Origin: Elgaria multicarinata webbii
Lineage: Eukaryota > Chordata > Lepidosauria > Squamata > Anguidae
Assembly (NCBI RefSeq): GCF_023053635.1
Contig: NC_086182.1
Span: forward strand, 32,473,501 to 32,537,500
DNA: 64,000 nucleotides
Direction: 5' to 3'
The notes beneath the pieces are model-generated. The model searched no databases and was not told the origin of the DNA. It was given only the letters and a program-made list of their open reading frames with translations. The position numbers and the translations under genes are program-made. Positions 1 to 10,121 of this stretch are shown piece by piece. The first letter of the stretch is position 1. Every line of letters starts with the position of its first letter.

Positions 1-75
1 CCACCTTGGGTTTATTTATTTTATTTTATTTATTACATTTTTATACCGCCCAATAGCCGAAGCTCTTTGGGCGGG
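1..75 (-). repeat. L2-type LINE 3' tail
   Basis: Reverse complement of the tail seen at many places here: CCCAGAGAGCTTCGGCTATT, then GGGCGGTATAAAAATGTAAT and an ATAA repeat. The same tail ends the coding L2 fragment at 54935-55712, which identifies the family. It is cut by the window edge. Confidence 0.7.
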
Positions 76-177
76 TTCCTCTGCAAGAGGAGGAAAGGTG
101 GGACATACATGTAATCATACATAAGCAAACATAGGAACCTTCCTTAAAACAGATCAGGCTATTTGTTCCTTTAGGCC

Positions 178-332
178 AGGACTGTCTACTCTGACAGGTA
201 GCTGCTCTCCAGGGCTTGTAGCAGAAGGCCTCCCCCTTATCTGCTACCTGATTGTTTTGACAGCAAATGCCGGGAACTGAATCTGGGACCTTCTGTGTGC
301 AAAGACCATGTTCTACCCATTGAGCTCTCGTC
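178..332 (-). repeat. tRNA-derived SINE fragment
   Basis: Reverse-strand copy of the SINE at 31783-32108. A B-box-like GGTTCA/GATTC stretch and the 'agctcaatgggtagaacatg' A-box region are still recognisable. Diverged. Confidence 0.55.
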
Positions 333-1449
333 CCTCTATGCAGATTCCATTGTGGCTGCCCTCTTCTGCGTCCAGGCTTCTGCAGCCCTGCTCAATGTTG
401 GGGCCTTATCCTTCCAGCCCGCAGAGCTGGACACCAGAAAGCTTGGCCTATGCAATATCTCTTCGGTAGAAGGTGTTTCTTCTACCATACACCAGAAAAG
501 TCTTGTGTTCAAGCATTTAGCATGCCATGTGAGCCATACTTTGAATTCTCCAGCACTCTAACCAGCTCCACTTTTGTCCAAAGGCTTTTGATTACAGAAC
601 AAACACTTCCAGCAAAGTGTTTGCTTAGCATCTCTGCACTGGGTTAAATGTTTATTGAAACATCCTGCCCCAAATATGAGGAGAGAGCAGAGACAGACAG
701 AGAGCAGACCAGCTTGGATCTGTTACTCACCAGCTCTAATTGTCAGCTTTGCTCGGAAAAGTAAAGACATCCTGGGAACAGCTAGATCTGTGTCAGTTTC
801 GCAAGAGGGAATGCAGGTTCTCTCCTGCAAACAGGCCTCAACACGCAGCAGGGTGTGCCACGTTGATACTGTCAGGGGATCAGAGCGTTCCGGGAGATGC
901 ACATAGCATCAAATTAAGGCCACAGGTTTACTGACAAGGCGATGGAGCAAATGACAACCAAGAAAACAAGGCTTGTCTTCCGCTTGTTGACATAACGTTG
1001 AGCTGACACTGGATCAGAAGGTATTCCCACAGATGGTACCTGTTACACAGCACCATGCCAGCCAAGAAAGGAGCAGGTACTTTGGAGGTCACAAAAAGAT
1101 CTCTCTCTAGACCTCCTTCCAGAATGGCATATTTTCAAGCCTTATTTAGAGATGCTGAGAGCTGCATCCGTGTGAACTAGGAATACCCCTGTACCGACTT
1201 CTGTGGGCTGGGCCTTCTGAATTGGCCTTGTAAACTCTCAACAGCAATTACCTTTGGTAGCTAGATGAGGCCTCCATGTTCAGGGGAAGTGGGCCACTGA
1301 ACAACAGTGTCTGGGTGGCAAACAATGGGAGATAGTTATAGATCAGGGATGTTGGAGAAATCCATTTGAGGTGTGGAGTTCGATGGATTTTTATAGATTC
1401 GGCTCCCTGGACTTCATTTCAGTTCCAGCTGTGACGTCTGACCTGACCT
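333..1449. other. no feature recognised
   Basis: I see no gene, repeat family or RNA gene here. Open frames are short and have no recognisable similarity. It may be POU2AF1 upstream sequence. Confidence 0.5.
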
Positions 1450-1660
1450 GCAGCGAGTTGGGACAGTTTGCAGATTTGCTGTGCATTTTTCATATTTCCC
1501 CCAAATATTCTACAAAGCGTGGAAATTTCTGAGCAATTTGTGGAAATTTCTGAGCAATTTGCACGAATTCGGTTGAATTCGTGCAGAAATTTGCAGAAAT
1601 TGTTGAGAAAGTTGCATAAAATATAGAACTTGAAGGGGAAATGGGCAAAAAAGTTCCCAG
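1450..1660. repeat. AT-rich imperfect foldback with hairpin
   Basis: A 21-bp unit ending GAGCAATTTG is directly repeated at 1520-1561. A perfect 10-bp hairpin (GCACGAATTC, loop GGTT) sits at 1561-1584, with weaker symmetry further out. Family unknown. Confidence 0.5.
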
Positions 1661-1905
1661 AGTTTGGAGAAATGCCCGCAGCTCAGCTCACAAACACAAA
1701 TCAAATTGTAGATGTCGTGGAATTCAAATAAAAGAAGAACTGGATTTCCCAGTGACGGACATCCCTATATGGAGCTTGGCCCAATCTAGCAGTGATCTTA
1801 TTACGTTTGTAAAAATATATTCCCCACTTTCCCCCCTACAAGAAGGTTTATGCATGCAGTGAAATCGTGGGGTATTAGGTGGCATAGTGCTCTGCTATCT
1901 AGAAG

Positions 1906-1939
1906 AGAGCTACGACTATTGGGTGGTATAAAAATGCAA

Positions 1940-1974
<35 letters not shown>
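1906..1974 (+). repeat. L2-type LINE 3' tail with (AATA)n
   Basis: AGAGCTACGACTATTGGGTG, then GTATAAAAATGCAATAAATA and about nine ATAA units. Diverged copy of the L2 tail; sequence upstream to about 1755 may belong to it. Confidence 0.65.
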
Positions 1975-2189
1975 GTCTTCTTCCTTTCTACGGTTGACAG
2001 AAACCATAGAAAAGTGGGGAGGAGGCATCATGGTGGCATTGGAGCCAAAGTCGCCCTGTTGAGAAAGTGTTCGACTAAACATCTAAAAGTCCCATGTTCG
2101 TTCCCAGGCATTGGGAAAACTGCCTGGAATTATGGTCCTTGATTGAAGGGGAACCAGGGGTCAGTGATCGGAAGACAGGCATTGCGTGT

Positions 2190-2315
2190 AGATAGGGTTG
2201 GGCAACTGGTGGCCCTCCAGATGTTTTGGCCTACAACTCCTACATCACCACTGGCTATGCTGGTTAGGGCTGATGGAAGTTGTAGGCCAAAACATCTGGA
2301 GGACCACCAACATCA
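2190..2315. mobile_element. palindromic MITE (ACTACAACTCC family), old copy
   Basis: Near-palindrome: GGCCCTCCAGATGTTTTGGC on the left pairs with GCCAAAACATCTGGAGGACC on the right around a short core. Related to the intact copies at 5805-5925 and 56166-56291 but more diverged. Confidence 0.7.
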
Positions 2316-2321
2316 GGTTAC

Positions 2322-2445
2322 CCACCCGAGATGTAGAAGGTCACAGGTTCAATCCCTGGGACTGCCAGTTAAACGGATCTCAGATAGCAGCTGATACGGA
2401 AGAGCCTCTACTAATCAGGGTAAGTGATAATGGGCTAGATCAAGG
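2322..2445 (+). repeat. tRNA-derived SINE fragment
   Basis: Contains a B-box match, AGGTTCAATCCCTGGGACT. The remainder resembles a degraded SINE body. Confidence 0.4.
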
Positions 2446-3130
2446 ATGGTCAACTTTGGAGGTTTCAAAACCTCCCCCTCATAAACTACTTGGGGCCCCA
2501 CACAACCCCCTGCCATTACTAAGGAGCACAATTTTGCATTAAAACAAGGCTCACACTCCCTTCCACCTTGTTTTAAAATGAAAATGCGGTGGAGGTTCTG
2601 TGGGGGGAGGCCGCAGGAAAGGACTACGGGGAGGGGAGCTTTGTGTCCATCCCTCTGCTAGATGGAGAAATAGTTTGAGCCTTTTTTGAGCTTCTTTTGC
2701 TCAGGAATAATGGTATAGATACCTCCTTTCTGAAAGAGGTTTTGATTGGATTTTGTTGTACTGCATTTATATTGCATCAACAAATATTCTCTGGGTGGCT
2801 TACAGATGAAGACAAACACAACAAAATGCTAAAAAAATAGAATGATTAAAAACAACAAAGAATTGAAATGTGGTCTATCCCCCCTCCCCCTTTCTAATAG
2901 GATGCATACTCTAGCACCCTTTCAACGTTAGGACTCTTGTTGATCTGTTTCCTGTGTCCCCAAAGAAGGAATTGTGCAGGTGCCTTCATCGTTAGAAATC
3001 AATTGATTGAAGTTGTCGCCACTTCACGCTGATTTGAACCATACCAGCAAAACCCCAAAACCTACCAAACATTTTTTGGGGTGGGGATTACCTGCACTCA
3101 AAGATTGGGCCATGCCCACATAGAGATCTG

Positions 3131-3131
<1 letters not shown>
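2446..3131. other. no feature recognised
   Basis: Around 2750-2850 there may be an old LINE tail on the - strand (CTGGGTGGCTTACAG). Nothing else is recognised. Confidence 0.4.

Positions 3132-3172
<41 letters not shown>
3132..3172. repeat. (AC)n microsatellite
   Basis: About twenty uninterrupted AC units directly before the left target duplication of the MITE at 3181. Confidence 0.95.
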
Positions 3173-3174
<2 letters not shown>

Positions 3175-3180
3175 GTTGGT

Positions 3181-3493
3181 TAGGGTGACCATATGAAAAA
3201 GAGGACAGGGCTCCTGTACCTTTAACATTTGCATAGAATTTCAGCAGGTGTCATTTGTATATATGGAGAACCTGGTGAAATTCCCTCTTCATCCCAACGG
3301 TTAAAGCTGCAGGAGCTATACTACAGTGACCAGATTTAAAAGAGGGCAGGGCACCTGCTGCTTTAACTGTTGTGATGAAGAGAGAATTTCAGCAGGTTCC
3401 CCATATATACAAATGACACCTGCTGAAATTCCCTTTTCAATACAACTGTTAAAGATACAGGAGCCCTGTCCTCCTTTTCATAGGGTCACCCTA
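3181..3493. mobile_element. hAT-like foldback MITE, family 1, copy A
   Basis: Ends are TAGGGTGACC and GGTCACCCTA and the whole element is palindromic (both arms carry the GGAGAACCTGGTGAAATT motif). It is flanked by a perfect 8-bp duplication TCGTTGGT (3173-3180 and 3494-3501), as expected for the hAT superfamily. No coding capacity. Confidence 0.85.
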
Positions 3494-3532
3494 TCGTTGG
3501 TTCGTCTTGTCCCCTATACAGATCAGTATTAC

Positions 3533-3852
3533 TAGGGTGACCCTATGAAAAGGAGGACAGGGCTCCTGTATCTTTAACAGTTGTATTGAAAAGGGAATTT
3601 CAGCAGGTGTCATTTGTATATATGGAGAACCTGGTGAAATTTCCCCTTCATCACCACAGTTAAAGCTGCAGGAGCCCTGCCCTCTTCTAAATCTGGTCAC
3701 TCTAGCATAGCTCCTGCAGCTTTAACTGTGGTGATGAAGAGGGAATTTCACCAGGTTCTCCATATATACAAATGACACCTGCTGAAATTCCCTGTTCTAT
3801 GCAACTGTTAAAGATACAGGAGCCCGGTCCTCCTTTTCATAGGGTCACCCTA
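3533..3852. mobile_element. hAT-like foldback MITE, family 1, copy B
   Basis: Same element as copy A, only 39 bp away, with its own flanking duplication GTATTAC (3526-3532 and 3853-3859). The two therefore inserted independently and are not a local duplication. Confidence 0.85.
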
Positions 3853-3860
3853 GTATTACT

Positions 3861-4312
3861 CATTATGAATGTGATAGTATTTCCCCTCCCCTCTCAGACA
3901 ACCCGACTGAAAGTAGTGCTCAGAGTCGAGGGTTTTCTTTCTCCAGCTGGCTGTTGTGATCCTCAACCTTGTCTCTCTGCACCTGGGCTGTGAACGTGCC
4001 TACTCAAAATAGTCACAGCTGTGATCTGGTCTGATCTGCGCCTGCTTCCCAATAGCCTCTGCAAAGGAGAGGAAGGAAGAAATGACAGCCGGGGGAAGAT
4101 GGCTGGTCAACAGCTGTTTCCTCAAACTGCCAAACTGACCATTTTTATTCCCTGCATTCACGTCTGTCTGGCTGACATTCCACGTCTTTGCTCTCAAGCT
4201 TGTGTCTTCCCTGTTGCACTTGCTCTCAGCTAGGTTCTGGTTCTTAGCTTCAGTGCCTCTCTGAACCCTACTGGTCTTGTTCCCAAATTCTTCTTGCTCC
4301 TGCTGGTAGAAC
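3861..4312 (+). other. unique sequence, possible POU2AF1 5' region
   Basis: Non-repetitive stretch directly upstream of the candidate first exon. No TATA box or CpG island is seen. If 4313 is the start codon, the promoter and leader would lie here. Confidence 0.25.
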
Positions 4313-4328
4313 ATGCTGCAAAGCAAGC
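4313..4328 (+). CDS. POU2AF1: candidate POU2AF1 exon 1
   Basis: ATG CTG CAA AGC AAG C followed by GTGAGG. Joined to the exon at 18533 it gives M-L-Q-S-K-P-S-A-P-E-Q. As I recall, human POU2AF1 starts M-L-W-Q-K-P-T-A-P-E-Q and also splits the proline codon after its first base. Phase, length and four of the first six residues agree, but 16 bases is very little evidence and the conserved tryptophan is absent. Intron 1 would be 14.2 kb. The true exon 1 may instead lie left of the window. Confidence 0.3.
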
Positions 4329-4332
4329 GTGA

Positions 4333-4800
4333 GGTCAAGGATAGGCGTGGTTGGGTACCTGCTGAAAGTTGATACCTCATCAGGGCCCACTGACAAGAAC
4401 CCTCTGGACTTGCTTCTCCTCTTCACCTTGCAACCTCCTCTTCACCTTGCAACCTGTCTCTCACTCTGGCCCAGACAGAGTGAGAAGAAGGAGCAGAAGA
4501 TGCCACTGAGTGCTTGCTCTCTGCCTGTCAAGCCAGCAAGTGGGAGCCATGATGAGAAAGAGCGTGAGGAGCAACAGCAGCTGGTGACAGTGGTGGTGAG
4601 GAGGTAAACTCACTAAGGAAGGAGGACCATGGAGGGTCTCTAGCCCATGAACCTCCAGACCTGGAGCCAGCAAGCTACCAGTGTAGCTGTTCAAGAAAAC
4701 TTAGTTTGGCAGGTCTCCAACCCAGGGCCCCTGTAGTCAACTGCAATATCCAAAGTCGAACCTGGAGCCAGGGAGAGTGCAGCAGACAAGAGGTTCCTTC
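4333..4800 (+). repeat. unclassified interspersed repeat 'U1'
   Basis: Shares GTCAAGG.TAGG, AGCAAGTGGGAGCCATGATG and TGGTGGTGAGGAGG-type blocks with 23680-24045, 24958-25150 and 27430-28480. Internal short duplication CTCTTCACCTTGCAACCT at 4419-4454. No family name recognised. Confidence 0.6.
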
Positions 4801-5054
4801 TGCTCTGTTGAGCAGGCAAATCTGGCTCAAACATATATTTTGGGGGGAAGGAGCAGTGCAAACTGGCACATACCGCAATCCCATCCCATACACACATACA
4901 TAAATCTTATGAGTCACCAAAGGAAAGTTTCTATTTTAATTCTGAAATTACTGTTAGGCCTGAAACCGTCTCCCCTTTTTGGCTACTTTTGTTTAACAGA
5001 ACCAGTCAGATTCCATGCTTGCTGACGATTTTGTACCTTTGTAATTAGCCCTCA

Positions 5055-5245
5055 TTATTTATTTATTGTTTGTTTGTTTGTTTGTTTTGATTTGTACCCT
5101 GCCTTTCTACTACAAAATAGCACTCAGGGCGGCTTACGAAGCCAATTCAAATAGGTTAAAACAATACATTAAAATACCCTAAAATACCATGACAGTTACA
5201 GGATAAAAACCGCACCCTACTGGACCTACTGTTAGGCCAAACACC
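5055..5245 (-). repeat. LINE-type 3' tail with (TTTG)n
   Basis: TTTATTTATTGTTTG repeats, then TGTACCCTGCCTTTCTACTA and CTCAGGGCGGCTTACG: a reverse-strand LINE/SINE tail typical of amniote L2-like elements. Confidence 0.6.
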
Positions 5246-5319
5246 GTCTTTCATAGAGCGGTCTTTGCCTGCCGGTAGAAGGACAGCGAGCAAAGCTAGC
5301 CTTCCTTGGGAGGGACTTA

Positions 5320-5798
5320 GGCCTTAGCTAGATCTACCTGCTATCCCGTGACGGAAGAGGGAAGATCCCGCGTTGTGTTTAACGCGAGATCCCTCCTCTG
5401 TTTACACGCGACGACCTCAGAAGGAGAGGTGTCGCGCCCGCCATTTTTAATTTTTAAAGGACCAGCAGTGCACGAATGCTCATGCGCAAAAGGTAAGCCC
5501 TTTTTAAATTTAAATTATTTCCCCTGCTTCCCCCACCCTAGCCCTGATGGGCACAGCGCTCCCAGCTCCTTGTGAGGAATCGCGCGGAGCCGGGTCAACC
5601 CGTGGCAAATGGCCACACGTTCCGAGGTCTCAGGTTCAGCCCAGGACCATGGAAAAACCGGGGCCAAAGTGGAGGGCTATATCCTGGAGCAAGAGAGGGA
5701 TGATCCCTCCCTGATCTCGAGATCCCCTGTGCGTCATGTGGACACACAGGGATGATCCTGGGGTTCGCTGTGGGATAAAGCCCAGTCAACATATGGCT
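5320..5798 (+). mobile_element. MITE family 3 (GGCC.TAGCTAGACC), long form
   Basis: Starts GGCCTTAGCTAGA and ends near GGGATAAAGCCCAGTCAACA. It is homologous, in opposite orientation, to 6311-7198 with the CR1 removed (shared blocks include TTTAACGCGAGATCCC and AAAAACCGGGGCCAAA). The right end is imprecise. Confidence 0.7.
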
Positions 5799-5804
5799 GT
5801 AGTG

Positions 5805-5925
5805 CAGCCTTCCTCAACCTGGGGCGCTCCAGATGTGTTGGACTACAACTCCCAGAATGCCCCAGCGGGGCATTCTGGGAGATGCAGTCCAACACATCTG
5901 GAGCGCCCCAGGTTGAGGAAGGCTG
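5805..5925. mobile_element. hAT-like palindromic MITE, family 5
   Basis: A 121-bp near-perfect palindrome from CAGCCTTCCTCAACC to GGTTGAGGAAGGCTG with an exact 8-bp duplication CTGTAGTG (5797-5804 and 5926-5933). Terminal CAG and an 8-bp duplication fit hAT. The core carries ACTACAACTCCCAGAATGC (5842-5860), which resembles the ZNF143/THAP11 motif. Confidence 0.85.
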
Positions 5926-6310
5926 CTGTAGTGCATTGCTGAAGCCAGACTGAAAAAGGTCCCGTTCTGTTTTGAAAATAATAATATTGGCTAGACCTTT
6001 TGTGCTTCTACTTGTTCCCTCTGTTTAACCTCTTTACGTTTCTCGGTGGCCTGATTTATATTTACAGCCAGGTCTGGCAGCATGGTGTGCTTGCATGTGT
6101 GTACTACGACTCCGTGCTTCAGTGCACACGCACATGCTCTCCTTTCTACAGAAAGACCAGGGTCATGAACTTTCTGTTCTGAGTATGGCTTGCTCTGCTC
6201 CACCGGTGCTCCTCATTGGCTCCAGCAAAACTCACAAGATCTGGACAATTGGTACATCGATACAAGGAAATACCATTCCATAAATACCCTCAAACAGGAT
6301 CTACAATATA

Positions 6311-7198
6311 GGCCATAGCTAGACGGGGCTTTATCCCTGGGTGATCCCTGGGATCGTCCCTGTGCATCCACATGACGTACAGGGGATCCTGGGATCAGGA
6401 AGTGATGATCCCTACCTTGCCCTGGGATATAACACTCCCCTTTGGCCCCGGTTTTTCCATGGAACATGTGGCCGGGTGCTGTAGGTTGTCCCGGCTATGC
6501 ACGATTCCTCTGCGCCCATCGGGGGTAGGGTGGGGGGAGTGGGGAAAGTATCATAGAATCATAGAATAGCAGAGTTGGAAGGGGCCTACAAGGCCATCGA
6601 GTCCAACCCCCTGCCTCTTGAATGCTTCTAGTGTGGGAGAGCCAACAACTTCCACAGGTAACTGATTCCATTGTCGTACTGCTCTAACATTCATGAAGTT
6701 TTTCCTGATGTCCAGCTGGAATCTGGCTTCCTTTAACTTGAGCCCGTTATTCCGTGTCCTGCACTCTGGGAGGATCGAGAAGAGATCCTGGCCCTCCTCT
6801 GGGTGACAACCTTTTAAGTCTTTGAAGAGTGCTCTCATGTCTCCCCTCAATCTCCTCTTCTCCAGGCTAAACATGCCCAGTTCTTTCAGCCTCTCTTCAT
6901 AGGGCTTTGTTTCCAGACCCCCGATCATCCTGGTTGCCCTCCTCTGAACACGCTCCAGCTTGTCTGCATCCTTCTTGAACTGTGGAGCCCACAACTGGAC
7001 GCAATACTCTAGATGAGGCCTAACTAGAGTAATTTAAATTTTAAAAGGGCCCTTTAATTTTAAAAAATGGCGGGCGCAATGCCTCTCCTTCTGAGATTGT
7101 CGTGCGTCGCATGTAAACAGAGGCGGGATCTCGCGTTAAACACAATGCGAGATCTTCCCTCCTCCATTGTGGGATAACAGGTAGGTCTAGCTAAGGCC
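6311..7198 (-). mobile_element. MITE family 3, long form, split by CR1
   Basis: Begins GGCCATAGCTAGAC and ends GTCTAGCTAAGGCC, flanked by a 3-bp duplication ATA (6308-6310, 7199-7201). A 3-bp duplication suggests a PIF/Harbinger- or CACTA-type element. About 480 bp of its own sequence is interrupted by the CR1 at 6551-7030. Confidence 0.75.
6551..7030 (-). mobile_element. CR1 LINE, 3' fragment
   Basis: The reverse strand encodes the C-terminus of the CR1 reverse transcriptase (for example [18 protein letters not shown] and RRLRGDM), open for 147 codons, and ends in the CR1 octamer tail ATTCTATGATTCTATGA. 5'-truncated. Inserted inside the MITE at 6311-7198. Confidence 0.9.
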
Positions 7199-7211
7199 AT
7201 AGTTTAATTAC

Positions 7212-7213
7212 TT

Positions 7214-7275
<62 letters not shown>
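7212..7275. repeat. (CT)n(CA)n compound microsatellite
   Basis: About 14 CT units run straight into about 18 CA units. Confidence 0.95.
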
Positions 7276-7277
<2 letters not shown>

Positions 7278-7699
7278 TGGTGGGGTTTCCAGGACCAACC
7301 GGCCGTGAAGCAGGGTAAGGTTCCTGCAGCAGAACAGCAGAGCAGGAGCTAACTGCACTGCTCTTTCCTGTCCACACCTGAAGGACCCGCTCTTGCCCCA
7401 CCACCTCCAGCAAGTCCTCAAAAGAGCCCTGCTGGCTTCTCTCCCACCGTGGCATTTGTTTTCGTGAGAGAGTGGCCGGCGGGGCTCTCTGGAGCAGCCA
7501 CCCACCCTGGTTCCCTTGTTGAGAGCGGCATGGCCAGGAAAAGTGGTTGTGGGGCTAAGGCGAGAGCTTGTGACACTTTGGGAAAGAATGCTGGGTCTTC
7601 CGAAAGTTCACTCAGGTCTCGAGAGACCTAGGCAAGCTCTTGCAAGACATGGTGGTGGCTTCTTCCAGCCATGCGGCTCTCTATAGAGCCAGCGTGGCA
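7276..7699. other. no feature recognised
   Basis: Moderately GC-rich unique sequence. No conserved coding signal seen. Confidence 0.45.
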
Positions 7700-7775
7700 G
7701 CAAAGCTGGCTGGAGGATTCTGGGAGTTGTAGTCTGACACACATCTGGATGGCACCATGTTGGGGAAAGATGCCC
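7700..7775. repeat. half of an ACTACAACTCC-type palindromic MITE
   Basis: GATTCTGGGAGTTGTAGTCT followed by ACATCTGGATGGCACCA: one arm of the family-5-like palindromes. Confidence 0.55.
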
Positions 7776-7925
7776 TGGTTTTAATGAATGCTGTTCCTCT
7801 CCAGGAGATAGTAACTGCTGGTGATATTGACCCCCTAGTACAGATGACAACTCATACTACTTTCAAGCCTAGGCAAAGGCTTACCTTTCTAGGCTTATGA
7901 ATGGTTTTATACCACTGAGTAGCAT

Positions 7926-8021
7926 GGATGCTTTAGGGTGGATTCCTGCATTGAGCAGGGGGTTGGACTCGATGGCCTTGTAGGCCCCTTCCAACTCTGC
8001 TATTCTATGATTCTATGATTC
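7926..8021 (+). mobile_element. CR1 LINE 3' end
   Basis: GCTTTAGGGTGGATTCCTGC through GGTTGGACTCGATGG to the octamer tail ATTCTATGATTCTATGATT. Only the last ~95 bp are present. Confidence 0.85.
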
Positions 8022-8837
8022 TTCCAGTGAATCCTGGTAGCTTTCGTCTGGCGAGGTGTTCCCCTCAGAACTACAATTCCCAGGGTTATCTGTGAAGAAG
8101 GAACTGTTAAACCAGTTGAAGTGTGTAACAGCCTCCAAGCACTGTCTGAGAACTTAGGTTTTAAGTGTACACGCACTGATGCTGCACACAAGGGATTAGA
8201 CCCATGTACACAGAGTTAAGGATAGTTTATGTTCTTTCTTTTTTAAATGAACACAGTGTGTGAGAAGGTGTGAGAAAGTATTGGTGCCATTCATTTTAAA
8301 GATATGAGCCAAGATCTCCAACTGGTTTGTTAATGAAACACTTCATTATTATTTTTTGAAAAACACATGACAATTCTCCTCCTTAAGGTTTTTGTGTATG
8401 TGTGTGTTTTGTTATCAAGTGCATGTTTACTTTTCAAGCCTTCTGCAAAGAGGAAAAGATTCCCATTGTATCTCCTCAAAAGCTTATTATCTTAATGTTT
8501 TTGTGTCTTTGTGTGTGATTAGACTAGAGAAGCAAGAGAAGGGAAAGAAAGATAATTGTTTGCTCTGGTTTGAACCACAAAATTGATAAATTTGTCACCT
8601 GCCAAAGTGCTGGAAGGTGAGGGGGGTGGGTGGGTGCGAAACGGTTCTGTAGAAAGTGTTCACTTTCGGGGTTGAAAGACAATCAGTCAGCCATGCAAAC
8701 CCTTACAGGATGACGTTGACAATGTATTTTCAAGGGAAAGTTGGCTCAATGGGTCCTTGAGGTGACTCATAGAAAAAAGACGTCCATTTCAACTCACTTA
8801 GATAGGAGAAGGTTAGGGAGCGGGACACAGACTGAAA
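8022..8837. other. mostly unrecognised; contains ACTACAATTCCCAG
   Basis: At 8070-8087 the text AACTACAATTCCCAGGG is a further ZNF143-like match, probably from an old palindromic MITE. The rest is unrecognised. Confidence 0.4.
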
Positions 8838-9143
8838 AGGGAATCTACACGTCGTACTGAAGGCGCTTGCGTGCGCCTCCAGTGCGCCGTCAAAACGATG
8901 GTGTAGACGGAGAAAGAAGAGACGGAGGAAGAGGCGGAGGAGGAGGAGGCTCTCCGACCTGGGTGGCTCTTACCCCGGCAGCAGGAGGCCGGCGGGGAGG
9001 CGGCGGCGGCAAGGACGTGGCTGGTTCCCCAGCCGCCTCCTCCTCCGCCTCTTCCTCCGTCTCTTCTTTCTCCGTCTACACCATCGTTTTGACGGCGCAC
9101 TGGAGGCGCACGCAAGCGCCTTCAGTATGACGTGTAGATTCCC
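8838..9143. mobile_element. GC-rich foldback, family 4, copy 1
   Basis: Palindrome with ends AGGGAATCTACACGTCGT and ACGTGTAGATTCCCT. Both arms contain GGCGCACTGGAGGCGCAC and GACGGAGAAAGAAGAGACGG. The symmetry runs almost to the centre. No target duplication found. Confidence 0.75.
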
Positions 9144-10121
9144 TCGGGGACTCAGCTTCATTTTTTTCTGCACATCTGTAACGGGCACTTGCCAATAAGA
9201 CTTTTTTAAAAAATCCCTCCACCAATTCTCAGGGAACTTGACAATTTCTCCTCGGTTAACACGATTTATTGCAGTGGTTTTCAAGATTGAATCGTTCTGG
9301 GGAACTTTGGGATTTCTTAGAAACTCATCCAAGCCCAGGAATGAATGACAGACAGGATGGATGGGGAACGCTGGGAGTTGTGAGACTTTTCTCCGTCTAA
9401 ACGTGCGTAGGATTGCACATTTCCTAGATAGCAATCCGTTATCAATTGCCCTTGCAGCTTGGCAGGAATGAGAGCGTGAATATGCCCTGGTGAAGAATAA
9501 CATTCCATTTCAGTTTTCGATCGCCCCCTTGGAAATAAAAACGCTCCCTTTCTCAGTGCTGAATTGCCACCTTCCAACGTTTCTTATCTCATGATAAGAA
9601 TCGGCCTCTGAAAGGTTGCAGGAAAGAGAGGAGAAAGGACCTCACACCGATATGCTGCCAAAGAGAGCCGTCCAAAGCAAGGTGCTTCCTGCCATCCTGT
9701 TCCTCCCATGGCTGTTGCACTGCTTGGCACAGGAGAAAGAACAGTGATAAGCATGATTCCGCAGGTGAGGAAGCCAAAAGACCTGCCAGGTGCATCTCAG
9801 CACCTTTGCTAGCCAACGTCTTGCAAAAGCCAACAATGGTGCCATCTCTCTCCTTGGCCTCAACTTCTCTCTCTCTTTTGCCTCTCTGCTCTCTGTGCAA
9901 AGCCTGTTCTTTTGGTTCGTGTTGGCTGAGTGCTAGGGTGCAATGCTCTTCCTTTTCAAGTTTTAAAAAGGCGACGTTTTCATTGCACTCATAAATAAAG
10001 ACGTCCATGCTAGGGCTCAATCATGGATGTGGCTTTCTGCGGTCAGGCCTGAAACCTAAATTCATGATAAAACACTCAAGAAACTGCCCGCCGTTCTATT
10101 GGGTGGGAATGCAGAAACTGG
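9144..10121. other. mostly unrecognised
   Basis: 9351-9425 is half of a family-7 palindrome (GCTGGGAGTTGTGAGACTTT, then CGTGCGTAGGATTGCACA). A 143-codon open frame on the - strand at 9589-10020 has no recognisable domain and no splice or start support, so it is not called. Confidence 0.4.

Noticed and set aside
7926-8021. Possible gene exon next to the CR1 tail
   Set aside because: The whole segment is the standard CR1 3' end.
9589-10020. 143-codon open frame, - strand
   Set aside because: No domain, splice or start context, and no similarity I recognise.
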